Positions 8,326 through 17,091 of a DNA stretch of 64,000 nt are shown here, one piece after another. The translations under genes and the position numbers were made by a program. Location of the stretch: the NCBI GenBank assembly GCA_009746045.1, contig RPFO01001430.1:1-64000 (forward strand). Direction: 5' to 3'. This DNA comes from Mesostigma viride. Lineage: Eukaryota; Streptophyta; Mesostigmatophyceae; Mesostigmatales; Mesostigmataceae. The notes beneath the pieces are model-generated. The model was given only the letters and a program-made list of their open reading frames with translations. It was not told the origin of the DNA and ran no database searches. How positions within the stretch are numbered: position 1 is the stretch's first letter; the number at the start of each line of letters is the position of its first letter.

Positions 8326-8520
8326 GTTCGCGTCCTAATACTACTAAGCAACATAAATGTGTGGACAACAAAACCTTTTATTAATATAAGTCCATACACC
8401 ATCCATGAGATGCAAGGGTACCACCAGATGTAACCGGAGGTGCAAGTTCTCCGCCAGGCCGGGGAGGACCACGTGCGGAAAACATGCCAGAAAGAGACCC
8501 GCTAAGCCCTGAACTTCGGT
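8326..8520 (-). terminator. Spacer with minus-strand poly(A) signal
   Basis: This 195-bp spacer separates two minus-strand genes. Near 8372-8387 the minus strand reads CTTATATTAATAAAAGG, a good AATAAA signal for the gene ending at 8521. The rest includes the promoter of the 977-residue gene; I see no other structure. Confidence 0.4.
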
Positions 8521-9615
8521 CTAGTTTGCAAAAATCCGAATCCCTTTCACCCAGTCGGACCGCACGCCCTCGTGGCGTTTGTTCGTAACGAATTCGAGAC
8601 CAAGCGGCTCGAACACGAGGCGCAAGTCGTCCAGCGTGGGCCTCCCCTTTCCCGCTGCCGGCTCCTCGTGCAAGAACGCTCCCAAGAACGCGTTCCTGAA
8701 ATCCTTCATTTTCGTCCAACCATCCGGTTCCAATGAGACGCTAGGGAGTTTCACAAACTCGGCTGCCTTTTCGGGAGTCACGGTGCGCACGGTGGGCGAG
8801 GGGAGACAACACGGTTCGTCCTCCTCCTCGTCCGGCCTCTTGACGCGCTTCTCGACGGTCCTGAGGGCGTCCCATGGCGGCCAGCGGAGGTACTCCTGAA
8901 AAAAGTCGGTCGACTTCGACCTCTTGAAGCCGGGGTTGTAGCTGTGCACTTTCTCGCTCAGCTTCGCCCTGTGCTCGATCATCCACGCTTTCACGTCCAC
9001 GGGGACGGGGACGTCGTTCTCGACCAGCCCCAAGAACAACGCGTGAAGGTGGGCGGTCCTGTACCGCTCGTCGGTCGTGAGGTTGTTCACCCCCGTCCTG
9101 TCGAAAGAGTCGATGATCTCGTTCACGAGTTCGTCCGACACGAGGTCGCCCGCGTATCTCAACAAAGCGTTTGCCACCAACGCGAGTCTCGTCTTGCCGC
9201 AAAACACGCGGAAGTCTGACAAGTCCGCCTCGCGAACCTCGCCAAAAACCACGGGGTCCCTCGAATTGTTCACCGCGAACCCCGTGGTTCTCTTTGTCCC
9301 GAGACCTCCTCCGCACGAAAACCCGTGGCGTTCGAAAAGCGCGTTCCAGAACCACTTGTCCGCGCGAAACTCGCTCGCGTGGTCGTATCTCGGAAACCCC
9401 TTGTCTTCCATGAAATCAGAAAAGGCCGTGAAAACGCGCTCCGTGGAAGATGTCAACGTCGGTCCTTTGTTGACCCGGTTCGACTCGAGAAACTCCGCAA
9501 ACAGCTCGGCCCAACGGATCTCTTCTTCGTTCAAGGACCTGTACAGAGGCTGGACGAGCGCCCGGTCCATGTCGTCCAGATCGCCCAATTCGTCACGGAA
9601 CTTGCGTTTGGCCAT
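8521..9615 (-). CDS. Uncharacterised 364-residue protein, possible winged-helix modules
   Basis: ATG at 9613-9615. Residues 35-115 (ELFAEFLESNRV, FRADKWFWNALFERHGF and then a Gly-rich turn) and 300-360 (LDDLRLVFEPLGLEFVTNKR, then VKGIRI) each look like a helix-helix-strand unit. They recall the virus-type winged helix found at the C-terminus of NCLDV primase-helicases and in standalone proteins. This is a weak, pattern-based suggestion. Residues 265-280 are acidic. No catalytic motif is visible. The start codon lies 10 bp below the stop of the upstream gene at 9626-10006, so the two are probably read from one promoter region. Confidence 0.5.
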   Translation of the reverse strand: MAKRKFRDELGDLDDMDRALVQPLYRSLNEEEIRWAELFAEFLESNRVNKGPTLTSSTERVFTAFSDFMEDKGFPRYDHASEFRADKWFWNALFERHGFSCGGGLGTKRTTGFAVNNSRDPVVFGEVREADLSDFRVFCGKTRLALVANALLRYAGDLVSDELVNEIIDSFDRTGVNNLTTDERYRTAHLHALFLGLVENDVPVPVDVKAWMIEHRAKLSEKVHSYNPGFKRSKSTDFFQEYLRWPPWDALRTVEKRVKRPDEEEDEPCCLPSPTVRTVTPEKAAEFVKLPSVSLEPDGWTKMKDFRNAFLGAFLHEEPAAGKGRPTLDDLRLVFEPLGLEFVTNKRHEGVRSDWVKGIRIFAN

Positions 9616-9625
9616 GGCGAGTGCG

Positions 9626-10006
9626 TTATCTTCGTATCACGAGACGACTAGAGTCGCGACTGGGAGGACGCGCGCCGCGGACGCCGCCCGAGTTCTGCGC
9701 GATCCGCACGTAGTGACGAATCCCGTATGCGAGCTTCGTGGCCAGTCGAACCTTGTCGTCCGAAAAGTGCTCGCTCCCGAGCGTGAGATTCTCTATGGCG
9801 CAGTCCGACGTAACGCCGCTGTCGTGCAGGATTTCGGCGAAACTCTCGGGCAAGAACTTCTCTCTCGCGAGCACGCGACCGCAAACGGCGAGATTGTACA
9901 AGACCACGAACTCTTCGACGGTGTCCTTGTAAGTTTCCGGCAGAGAAAACACGTATCTCTCCAGATCCGAGGACAAAGAGTCCACGCACTTGAGAAGCTT
10001 GTCCAT
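9626..10006 (-). CDS. Uncharacterised 126-residue protein
   Basis: ATG at 10004-10006. Mostly alpha-helical for residues 1-105 (LSSDLERYVFSLPETYKDTV, then VVLYNLAVCGRVLAREKFLP) with a basic, disordered tail (ARPPSRDSSRLVIRR). Its start codon is only 20 bp from the start of the divergent gene at 10027. The shared spacer (ATAATACCTGTGCTACAAAT) must therefore hold both promoters. No family recognised. Confidence 0.5.
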   Translation of the reverse strand: MDKLLKCVDSLSSDLERYVFSLPETYKDTVEEFVVLYNLAVCGRVLAREKFLPESFAEILHDSGVTSDCAIENLTLGSEHFSDDKVRLATKLAYGIRHYVRIAQNSGGVRGARPPSRDSSRLVIRR

Positions 10007-10026
10007 AATACCTGTGCTACAAATAA

Positions 10027-10446
10027 ATGGACAGGTTAGACGACCTTGTAGCCCGCGCCTACTCGGACGGGTTGTCTCTGGAACGAAACCTGCACACTCG
10101 ACGACCTTCTAGAAAGCTCGGAGACCTTCTAGAACTATTCTCTCTTGGAGTGTCGTTCAATCCGTACGTGGCCAAGGTCTTGCACGGCAGCGGGTACTAC
10201 GGCGGGGCGGAATCTGACAACGCCTACCCCGTGGCCATGTCCTTGTCCGACACGTCAAGCGATCCGTACGGTCCCGTACCCGAACCTTCTTCGCCGGCCG
10301 CGGCCTCCGAAGACGCGCCACCCGAAGAGACGTCCGACGAACACGACACGAATCCGATCGGCGGCGACGACACGTCCACACCCCCTCCTACGACGGACCC
10401 TCCCACTACCCCATCCAAGACCCCGGGGGGGCGGACCCACTCGTAA
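10027..10446 (+). CDS. N-terminal part of the large proline-rich/OTU gene
   Basis: 139 codons from ATG 10027. Residues 1-60 are a compact, possibly folded N-terminus (MDRLDDLVARAYSDGLSLE, KLGDLLELFSLGVSFN). After residue 70 it becomes disordered, rich in Asp, Ser, Pro and Thr. It stops at 10446 just after a run of seven Gs (10425-10431). The next frame is open through the same point and runs uninterrupted into the 10617-12647 frame with identical composition. One extra base in the G run would join them. I read this as the first part of a single gene spanning 10027-14935. Confidence 0.55.
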   Translation: MDRLDDLVARAYSDGLSLERNLHTRRPSRKLGDLLELFSLGVSFNPYVAKVLHGSGYYGGAESDNAYPVAMSLSDTSSDPYGPVPEPSSPAAASEDAPPEETSDEHDTNPIGGDDTSTPPPTTDPPTTPSKTPGGRTHS

Positions 10447-10616
10447 CCGGCTTCGGCGTATCCGCTCCGAATTCATCCAAGGACGAGGAAACCCCGAAAG
10501 AAGAAACCACAGGGGGCGAGCCGGTCGCCGTATCCGAACCCGTCGTACCCGCTCCTCCCTCCGTCGACGCCGAGGGACACCCGAAATCACAAACAGTCGC
10601 GACCCCGGGTGGTAAG

Positions 10617-12647
10617 ATGGTCGCATTTTCGGACGAACCGAAATCCTCGGACGAAACAGGGAATTTGATAGCCCCTCTGGATTCCGCGTTTGTACACGAT
10701 GCAGTCAAGAACCCCGAGGATACGCCGAGTGTGCCGGAACCCGCTACAAACCACTCGTATTCCGATCTCATCCACCCCATCCTTCCGTCGGACGGCGCCT
10801 CCCCGATCCTTCCCGCCGCGAGTTCGGAGCCCCTCCCTGTCAAGAAGAACGAGGTTCCTGTCGAACGGAAGTTCGAAGACGACGTCGATCTCTGGGTATC
10901 AAAAGGCGAAACGGAGTTGGAGTCGTTACATCAACGGATGGAAAACGCTCTGGACGAACTCGAACGCAAATACATGGAAAAGATTTCGGACAAAGAAAAC
11001 TCCCGACTGACGGCAGAAGGAAAAGCCGCGGCAGCCATCGAGTTCATTCGCAGTTCGCAGAGGGATTTGACGTGGGGTGTCGAATCCGCGAAGGAGATGT
11101 TTCCATTCCTCGTCGATAAGTTCGAAGCGACCGCCACACAAATCAAGCGCCTATCGGAAGACGGATTATCGCGTGTACGGAACGCGTTTCTCGAGAGGTT
11201 TGATGACAAATTCGACTCGAAAAATTACGACGCGGAAACCGAAAAACGGGTTCAGGAGAAATATAAAACCATGCAGGCATATCTGAAAAAGCGGATCAAG
11301 AACGAGATCGAGGAGACATCAGAAAACGCTGGTTCGGGAGCCATATTGTCGTCCGCCAAGTCGTACTACGAGAAGACCGGCGTCGATCTGCGAAAACTAA
11401 TGGAGAAGAGAGTGGAAGCTCTGAAACGATTGGCGGAGGATGACCGCTTCTCGGCTGACGCGGCCCGCCAAAAAGTACGGGCGCAGCTCGAAAGGGACCT
11501 GAATTTCTTAAACCCGCCCGCCACCTCTGATGCAAAACCGAAAAGCGATGTCGTACCGCATGAGCAAACCGTCGTCGATGCGCCACCGTCTGATGCAAAA
11601 CCGCCTCCGCCTCCGCCTCCTCTTCAGAACCAGAAACCGCCTTCGGCTCCTCCGAAGCCTCCGCCACCGAGACCCTCTTTGAAACCTATGGCACCGGGAG
11701 CTCCTCCGGTTCCTCCTTCGCAAGCAGTAACGAAACAAACGACCGACCGCTTTGGGATAATTAGACAAGGTACAAGGGTCGTCGGCGGCCCGGACATCGC
11801 CTGGCTGATGGATGCCGTCAACAACATGACCAAAGAGCAACTCGAAGACATCCGATGGGACATATACAGCAACTTACCTCCCCATCTCAAGTTGACCGAC
11901 GAAGAGTGGGATGTCTATTGGGCGACCAAGAACAAACCGAAGAAAGACACAAGCGAAGTCCAAAACTCACTCAAGTCGGACGTTGAGACGAAGCAACGAA
12001 CGCAGTCCGATCTCGAACGCTATGAACGAGCGGCATCGGGAGATCTGACCGCGCTAAACCCGAGCGAGAAACTGAAGAAAGAAGAATCAATCAATATAGG
12101 CCTGAACCTTCTATCGATCGCCAAACACTCGCCTCATAAATACCTCGACATGACCAAAACAATCGATCAAGCTAAGACAGAGCGCCTGGAGATTCTGCCA
12201 TACAACGTGATATACAAACAAACCCTCGCACACCTCAAAGACATGGAAGGGTTGAACTACGCGGTCGACAAACTCGATCGCACTACGAAAAGCATCGAAG
12301 AGGGCAGCGAGTACACAGACATCTTTCTGACTCCCGAATCGATGCTGGGTATCGCGAGTGCCCTGAAAGACGTGTTTAAAGACAAAAACAGCCGCGAAAA
12401 ACCTTCGAATTTGATTAACCAAGACAACAGTAAAAACCTCGAGCTCGCTCTAACCGGCATAAGGAACGAGCAGGTAAAGCGACCGGAAATGCGCACAAAG
12501 ATGTGGACGAAAATCCCCCCCCAAAACTCTCCAAAGACGAGTATGAAAAAATCAAACAAAATGTGGAGAAGGAGATTACGATTGCCGCCATCCGGAAGCA
12601 GGCGTTGGAAAATGATGGGATCGTCAAAATCGAAGGAGAAGATGTGA
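10617..12647 (+). CDS. Central coiled-coil and proline-rich part of the large OTU gene
   Basis: 676 codons from the ATG at 10617, but the frame is open from about 10430 and probably continues the 10027 piece. The first 90 residues are disordered. Residues 95-300 are long charged helices (MENALDELERKYMEKISDKE, RKLMEKRVEALKRLAEDD), a likely coiled coil. A polyproline segment follows (PPPPPPLQNQKPPSAPPKP), then residues 365-620 are a mostly helical region including DIAWLMDAVNNMTKEQLEDI. The true frame is lost near the C8 run at 12516-12523, after which this frame turns into an Arg-rich, unlikely tail. The polyproline/coiled-coil mix looks structural. Confidence 0.55.
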   Translation: MVAFSDEPKSSDETGNLIAPLDSAFVHDAVKNPEDTPSVPEPATNHSYSDLIHPILPSDGASPILPAASSEPLPVKKNEVPVERKFEDDVDLWVSKGETELESLHQRMENALDELERKYMEKISDKENSRLTAEGKAAAAIEFIRSSQRDLTWGVESAKEMFPFLVDKFEATATQIKRLSEDGLSRVRNAFLERFDDKFDSKNYDAETEKRVQEKYKTMQAYLKKRIKNEIEETSENAGSGAILSSAKSYYEKTGVDLRKLMEKRVEALKRLAEDDRFSADAARQKVRAQLERDLNFLNPPATSDAKPKSDVVPHEQTVVDAPPSDAKPPPPPPPLQNQKPPSAPPKPPPPRPSLKPMAPGAPPVPPSQAVTKQTTDRFGIIRQGTRVVGGPDIAWLMDAVNNMTKEQLEDIRWDIYSNLPPHLKLTDEEWDVYWATKNKPKKDTSEVQNSLKSDVETKQRTQSDLERYERAASGDLTALNPSEKLKKEESINIGLNLLSIAKHSPHKYLDMTKTIDQAKTERLEILPYNVIYKQTLAHLKDMEGLNYAVDKLDRTTKSIEEGSEYTDIFLTPESMLGIASALKDVFKDKNSREKPSNLINQDNSKNLELALTGIRNEQVKRPEMRTKMWTKIPPQNSPKTSMKKSNKMWRRRLRLPPSGSRRWKMMGSSKSKEKM

Positions 12648-13009
12648 AAGTGTTTCAAGATCCCCTGATTCTCCAACGCGCTACAGAGTTGTTCAAACAG
12701 ACACCCGCGGCACCCCAACCGACCGAGTCAGGCGGAGGGAATGGGCCTCCCAGGGTCCCCCCACCTCCCCCCCGGCCAAAAAACAGTACCTCCCCCACCT
12801 CCCCGGTCTACCCCCCCCCTACCAGCACTGACAAAACAGCCAGTTCACCGGGCCAGATCCAAGCACCTCCCCCCCCTCCCCCTCCTCCCCCCAGGCTTGT
12901 CAAGACGCCCCCCACCCAACCCGTCACTGACAAATCCCCGGCTAAATCCGCGTCCGAAATCCCCGTAGCCCCCCCCCTCCGGATACCGTTCCTCCATCGC
13001 CTTTATTAG
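12503..13009 (+). CDS. Proline-rich linker part of the large OTU gene
   Basis: Frame 2 picks up coding sense where the previous frame loses it: KLSKDEYEKIKQNVEKEITI is a clear helix. It then passes into polyproline (PPPPPPPPPRLVKTPPTQP) and ends at 13009. Just before that, a C run (about 12970-12978) and a GGGGAGGGGG stretch (13011-13020) bracket a short segment that reads better in another frame (PPDTVPPSPLLGEG), so two compensating indels are likely. After the stop the same frame 2 is open again and leads into the OTU piece. The GTG at 12503 is only the formal first codon; I do not think translation starts here. Confidence 0.4.
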   Translation: MDENPPPKLSKDEYEKIKQNVEKEITIAAIRKQALENDGIVKIEGEDVKVFQDPLILQRATELFKQTPAAPQPTESGGGNGPPRVPPPPPRPKNSTSPTSPVYPPPTSTDKTASSPGQIQAPPPPPPPPPRLVKTPPTQPVTDKSPAKSASEIPVAPPLRIPFLHRLY

Positions 13010-13141
13010 GGGAGGGGGAGCGCTACAGAACCCGCCGCGAAACCTTCGGAAAAGGAGGCATCGACAGCCAGACGCAAGCCAAAAACGGAGGCACAGTGGG
13101 AAGAAACTAAAAAGAAACAAGACAAACGAGCTATCGAGAAC

Positions 13142-14935
13142 ATGTTAACTTCTGCGCGCCAAGCCCTGGTTGAACAGGAAGTCCATGCCCAAGTCGCAAA
13201 GCTTATCAAAGAGAGAGGAGGAGACGCGTCCGACGTGCCAGAGGTTTATAAGAACATCGAGATTCCCACGACACGCGCCGACGTCAAGGATGACATTCGG
13301 AAGCAGACGGAAGCGTACCAGAAACGAAAAGCCGAAGAGGATGAAAAGATTAGGAAGGAAGCCGAGCTAGTGCGCAAGGAGCAAGAGAAGGCCAATGTCG
13401 CAGAAAAGGATGAAAAGAGCGCCACCGGTTTCCAAAAAATCTCCCTACAGCCAAGACAGAGCTTCGAGGTCGGCGAAGAGGTCGATCAGCCTAACGAGAC
13501 AGCCAGAAAAATAGAACAAATGATACGCGAGGGCAAGTTCGGCGAGTCCTCAGACCTCAGGCTGCGTTTGATCCGCGGAGACGGACAAACCTTTTACGAG
13601 AACCAGGTGGTTCCCGAAGATGTGCGTCTTATGCCTTGGAACATTGCAAGACTCGCCCGTGCGGTAGGCACGGAAGCGGAACCGTTCCAAAAATTTGTAA
13701 ATACAAATATCGCCTATAGCACGAAAGACCCCAAGGTCGCATCCCACATGAACATCAACAGAGTGGGCAGGGATGCCATGAGATTGTATAACAACGCCGA
13801 CGCCCACATCCCCGTACAGCGCGCGGTGCGCCGAAAACCGATGCCCCTGTACGTTTCTGCCCGCGGAAAGGCGTATGTCGTATGCCCGCACGCAGACGAC
13901 ACGGTCACGGTTCTGGATATAAACAAAAGATGCGAGTTGTTGGCGAGGTACAACGCGAGCGGCCGGGATATCTCGCCTGGATTGGACAAGTCTCACGCGG
14001 ACCGGACAGGGGGTGTACTGATCAAGATCGGCCCTTCCAGGTTCGCGTATGTCGGCGCCAAGACGTACGAGTTCGCGACGATCGGCCACCGCGATATCAT
14101 CGACTTCTTCGCGGACGGAGGTCGCACTCCGCTCGCCGTCGACGAGGGCGGCACCGCGTACGACCTAAAAGACCTTCGCGCGTTCGACGTCCGTACGCTT
14201 GGTACCGCGGGTCGCGACGAGTATGTGCGGATGTACTCGGAGAGGCGCGCGGAAATTCCGGGTGTACGCTTTAATGGTACTGATATGAAGGGGGACTCGG
14301 GTTCGTCGTACGGAATGCTGAACACGACGCGAAAGGATATACCGATCACGAACAGGGAGCACTTTGCCAAACAGTTCGTCCCGGTCCCGAACAGCGGCGG
14401 AGGCGACTGCTTCTACCTCGCGCTGGCTCAGGCGGATCATCTTATCAAAACCGGTCGCTCCATCCCGGACGACGATGCGCGCGAAGTCGCGCGAAAAATG
14501 CGCCGTACGATCGTGGACGGGTTTCCGCCGGAAGTGGAGGAGTACGTGGTTCAGCAGGAACGGTGGCAGAACGGGGACGCGCGCGAGCCGGCGGGCGAGA
14601 TCTTGAGACGTTACCGATCCGCGCAGTCCCGCGAGGGGGAGTTCGCCGAGAGGCCCGAGATCCTAGCCGCCGCGGCCCTGTTGCGAAGACCGATCGTGGT
14701 TCATCGCGTGACGCCCGGGACGACGGTTGAGCACAGGGAGACGTTCGGGGGAGGCTCGCCTCCGGCGATCCATCTGATGTTCACGGGCCGAGCCGACAAC
14801 GGGCATTTCCAGGCGCTTCGACGCGTGTCTCACGCCGCACGGTCCGCTTCCGTGTCCATGTTGGGCGAGGAAGGGGCGTACGAGGACGACGAGGGCGACA
14901 TGGAGTACGGGGCGGAAGATGGCGAATCTTTTTGA
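13142..14935 (+). CDS. OTU-family cysteine protease, C-terminal part of the large gene
   Basis: 597 codons from ATG 13142; the frame is open from 13010, so this is probably the 3' part of the 10027-14935 gene. Residues 1-110 are charged helices. Residues 130-400 are a folded, unrecognised region. Residues 410-565 are an OTU domain: Gly-Gly-Gly-Asp422-Cys423-Phe-Tyr-Leu-Ala-Leu is the catalytic block. A PEILAAAALLRRPIVVH strand-helix follows, and Asn-Gly-His555-Phe supplies the catalytic histidine. OTU proteases cleave ubiquitin or ubiquitin-like chains, or act as maturation proteases. The catalytic residues are intact. The tail is acidic. A C-terminal deubiquitinase on a large coiled-coil/proline-rich protein recalls the tegument design of large DNA viruses, by analogy only. 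Confidence 0.75.
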   Translation: MLTSARQALVEQEVHAQVAKLIKERGGDASDVPEVYKNIEIPTTRADVKDDIRKQTEAYQKRKAEEDEKIRKEAELVRKEQEKANVAEKDEKSATGFQKISLQPRQSFEVGEEVDQPNETARKIEQMIREGKFGESSDLRLRLIRGDGQTFYENQVVPEDVRLMPWNIARLARAVGTEAEPFQKFVNTNIAYSTKDPKVASHMNINRVGRDAMRLYNNADAHIPVQRAVRRKPMPLYVSARGKAYVVCPHADDTVTVLDINKRCELLARYNASGRDISPGLDKSHADRTGGVLIKIGPSRFAYVGAKTYEFATIGHRDIIDFFADGGRTPLAVDEGGTAYDLKDLRAFDVRTLGTAGRDEYVRMYSERRAEIPGVRFNGTDMKGDSGSSYGMLNTTRKDIPITNREHFAKQFVPVPNSGGGDCFYLALAQADHLIKTGRSIPDDDAREVARKMRRTIVDGFPPEVEEYVVQQERWQNGDAREPAGEILRRYRSAQSREGEFAERPEILAAAALLRRPIVVHRVTPGTTVEHRETFGGGSPPAIHLMFTGRADNGHFQALRRVSHAARSASVSMLGEEGAYEDDEGDMEYGAEDGESF

Positions 14936-14979
14936 CATCGCTCATCGTAATAATTCTGGTTGATACGGATATGCGACAC

Positions 14980-15645
14980 ATGAAGTGCGTCCGAAAGACG
15001 AAGACGGGCCGACATTGCAACAACGCGGCGAGGAAGGGGATGAAAACGTGTCATTGTCACGGCGCGGCTCAACGTAAACCCCGCCGCAAACACCACCGCG
15101 CGCGCGCCCCTGGCGTAGACGGCGAGTCCGCACCAAAACGCATGCGCATCCACCTTCCGACCTTGGACGAAGTAAGGGCTGAAATAGCCCGAGACATTGC
15201 ACAAAAGGAAGCGCAGAAGCCTAAGTCCCCATTCGACTTGAATGCTCTACCTAACGAAGCTCTCACGAACATCGTCAGCAGGTTGCCCCCATCGGACACG
15301 TCTAACCTCATGCAAGTGTCATCCAACATGGCAGAACGAGTTCCTAACTCCATGATGGACGCGGTAGACGCTCACGGATTCCAACAACTTCACGATGTAG
15401 TAAATGCGCGTAATAACGAACAAACCGCGTTACAAGAATTAAATGAAGCAAACGAACTTTGTAGACAAGAACCAACCCGTTGTAATTACAATCTTGCACG
15501 AGACAAGTTTATCGCGCATCAAAACGCCGAAGTTGAGTACCTCCGACTGAAAAAACTCGCACAAGATACAATCCAGAAGGCGAGAATCGCCGGGCGTATT
15601 TTGGAAGAGAGGGAAAGGTCCCTGCGCCCTAATGTCCGACCGTAG
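14980..15645 (+). CDS. N-terminal Cys/His-knuckle protein with F-box
   Basis: I choose ATG 14980 (an in-frame ATG lies at 14971) because three paralogous genes also begin Met-[Lys/Gln]-Cys. 221 residues. Residues 3-27 hold the knuckle Cys3-x9-Cys13-x10-Cys24-x2-His27. A basic stretch follows (RKPRRKHHRARAP). Residues 87-122 match an F-box (LPNEALTNIVSRLPPSD then LMQVSSNMAERV). The rest is helical. F-box proteins recruit targets to SCF ubiquitin ligases; the knuckle may bind the target, RNA or DNA. It follows the OTU gene by 44 bp, so a ubiquitin ligase adaptor and a putative deubiquitinase sit side by side. Confidence 0.65.
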   Translation: MKCVRKTKTGRHCNNAARKGMKTCHCHGAAQRKPRRKHHRARAPGVDGESAPKRMRIHLPTLDEVRAEIARDIAQKEAQKPKSPFDLNALPNEALTNIVSRLPPSDTSNLMQVSSNMAERVPNSMMDAVDAHGFQQLHDVVNARNNEQTALQELNEANELCRQEPTRCNYNLARDKFIAHQNAEVEYLRLKKLAQDTIQKARIAGRILEERERSLRPNVRP

Positions 15646-15737
15646 TTTTCGCGAGCGACTTTCGCTCCGGCCCAAGAATTTCCAGAGATAACTCGTTGCT
15701 ATCACTTTCTGCACGGTTTGAGACAGGAGTCGACACG

Positions 15738-16259
15738 TCAGACCATCTCCGCGCGTCGAGTGATCAGCCCGTCCTTGTACACGTGCGTCCCGGTGCACAC
15801 CTCTTCCGCCGCGCAAACCTTTTCGCGGTTCTGGCGGTCGAAAAGGTAGCATCGGTAGCTCACGAAGAACGCCCCCTTGGGAATCTCCGGGTCTAAGTAT
15901 ACCCGCAGGCCCGTAAACGTGCGCGGCTGGAGACACGGGACGATCGTCAAGCCCTCCGCGTCGAACTCCTCGTCCCCTATGACGACGCGGATCTTCGCGT
16001 CGCTCCTTATTTCCTGGACCACGTCACATACCGGCCACTTGGGAGGACAATACACGAACCACCCGGACTCGTGGTCTATCTCGAACGCGTCCAGGTAATT
16101 CACGACGTAGCGCGTCTCGGGCTCGAACGCGACACACTCGGTCCACCCCTCCCCCACCTCGGCGCGGGGGGGCGTTTCGATGACGCGGACGGCGTCCTCG
16201 TGGAAGTGAGGACCCAGTTCGTACACGGGCAGACTGTCGATGAACTCCTCGATGTCCAT
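15738..16259 (-). CDS. Uncharacterised 173-residue acidic protein
   Basis: ATG at 16257-16259. The protein is acidic and looks beta-rich (TRYVVNYLDAF, GWFVYCPPKWPVCDVV, TGLRVYLDP, GAFFVSYRCYLF), with five scattered cysteines but no metal-binding pattern. An Asp/Glu-rich N-terminus (MDIEEFIDSLPVYEL) precedes it. Upstream, the minus strand has a T/A-rich stretch (about 16310-16345) that may be the promoter. No family recognised; codon bias and composition agree with neighbouring left-block genes. Confidence 0.5.
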   Translation of the reverse strand: MDIEEFIDSLPVYELGPHFHEDAVRVIETPPRAEVGEGWTECVAFEPETRYVVNYLDAFEIDHESGWFVYCPPKWPVCDVVQEIRSDAKIRVVIGDEEFDAEGLTIVPCLQPRTFTGLRVYLDPEIPKGAFFVSYRCYLFDRQNREKVCAAEEVCTGTHVYKDGLITRRAEMV

Positions 16260-16365
16260 GTCGTCCCTTCCTCTCTTCGAAAATCGGCGGCCCTCCGCGA
16301 ACGAGCGTCAAAATTAAACTTAAAGACCCTTTGGATGTTTTTTTTAATATGTTGATGAAGATACC

Positions 16366-16548
16366 ATGAAGGAAAAACGGAGGAAGGCGCCGCAGGTAGC
16401 GCTACCGGCGTTATCGTTCCCGTCTGACGTAACGCCTATGGGTACAAAACGGCGACGTCCAGTGGAAGGGGATCAAGATATAACGTCAGGGTGGAAATTT
16501 GATGAGGCGCCTCGGAACATGCAGGATGCGGAATGGGATGCGGAGTGA
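16366..16548 (+). CDS. Small 60-residue protein
   Basis: ATG at 16366 follows an AT-rich stretch (TTTTTTTAATATGTTGATG) typical of left-block promoters. The N-terminus is basic (MKEKRRKAPQ) and the C-terminus acidic (MQDAEWDAE), with a second Lys/Arg cluster in between (GTKRRRPVEG) that could act as a nuclear localisation signal. It ends 32 bp from the stop of the convergent CREST-like gene. No family; the case rests on position and composition. Confidence 0.4.
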   Translation: MKEKRRKAPQVALPALSFPSDVTPMGTKRRRPVEGDQDITSGWKFDEAPRNMQDAEWDAE

Positions 16549-16580
16549 TCGTGTTTTGTACGGCCCTCCGCGACCGAGCG

Positions 16581-17000
16581 TCAGATCGTCACGGTTCCGT
16601 TCGCGAACTCGACGGAGGTCGGGACGCAACGCGGCTCGGAAATGAAACTGTACGAACCGGCGCTCGTCAAGACGTGTATCGCAGCGTGAAAGACGTCGCT
16701 TTCGTGGGAGAGTCGCAATATCCAATACGAAGCCCCGGAATACATCACCGACCAGAACATGAACAGGACTCTCCACGTCCACACCTCGCACACCGCGGCA
16801 CACCACAAAGCGTACAACACCATGTAGTGCGCCACCGCGATATCCACCCCTCTGGCCACCGGATGATACGTGGAGTGGTTCACTTGCGACATGACGACGA
16901 GGGCTGCCATCCCGTACCGCATCACGAGGGTGTGCTGTATTCTCCAGGCCTCCGCGAGCGGGGCGAGATACAGCAAGGAAGTGTAATTCAGCAGCTTCAT
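16581..17000 (-). CDS. Five-helix membrane protein with CREST (ceramidase-like) hydrolase signature
   Basis: I start at ATG 16998-17000 (139 aa), where the first hydrophobic helix begins; an in-frame upstream start at 17054 would add a basic head. Five hydrophobic segments are predicted: about 4-20, 26-45, 52-72, 77-96 and 103-120. The polar signature of the CREST superfamily (alkaline ceramidase, PAQR receptors, Per1) is present in order: Ser38-x3-His42, Asp53, and His105-x3-His109 in HAAIHVLTSAGSYSF. In that family these residues hold a zinc ion for amide-bond hydrolysis. Canonical members have seven helices, so this is a short form. If active, ceramide or another lipid amide is the likely substrate. 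Start codons here and at 17092 are divergent, 91 bp apart. Confidence 0.5.
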   Translation of the reverse strand: MKLLNYTSLLYLAPLAEAWRIQHTLVMRYGMAALVVMSQVNHSTYHPVARGVDIAVAHYMVLYALWCAAVCEVWTWRVLFMFWSVMYSGASYWILRLSHESDVFHAAIHVLTSAGSYSFISEPRCVPTSVEFANGTVTI

Positions 17001-17091
17001 CGTATCTAAGCGGCCACACCTTTTCGGTTCGCTCGTGACCGAACGAACCTTCACATTTCACAAATTTCTTGCGCGCTTAGTATGATCACGG

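Noticed and set aside
10108-10140. Two TTCTAGAA sequences (HSE-like) at 10106 and 10127
   Set aside because: They lie inside the coding sequence of the 10027 gene and encode a plausible peptide; no promoter context.
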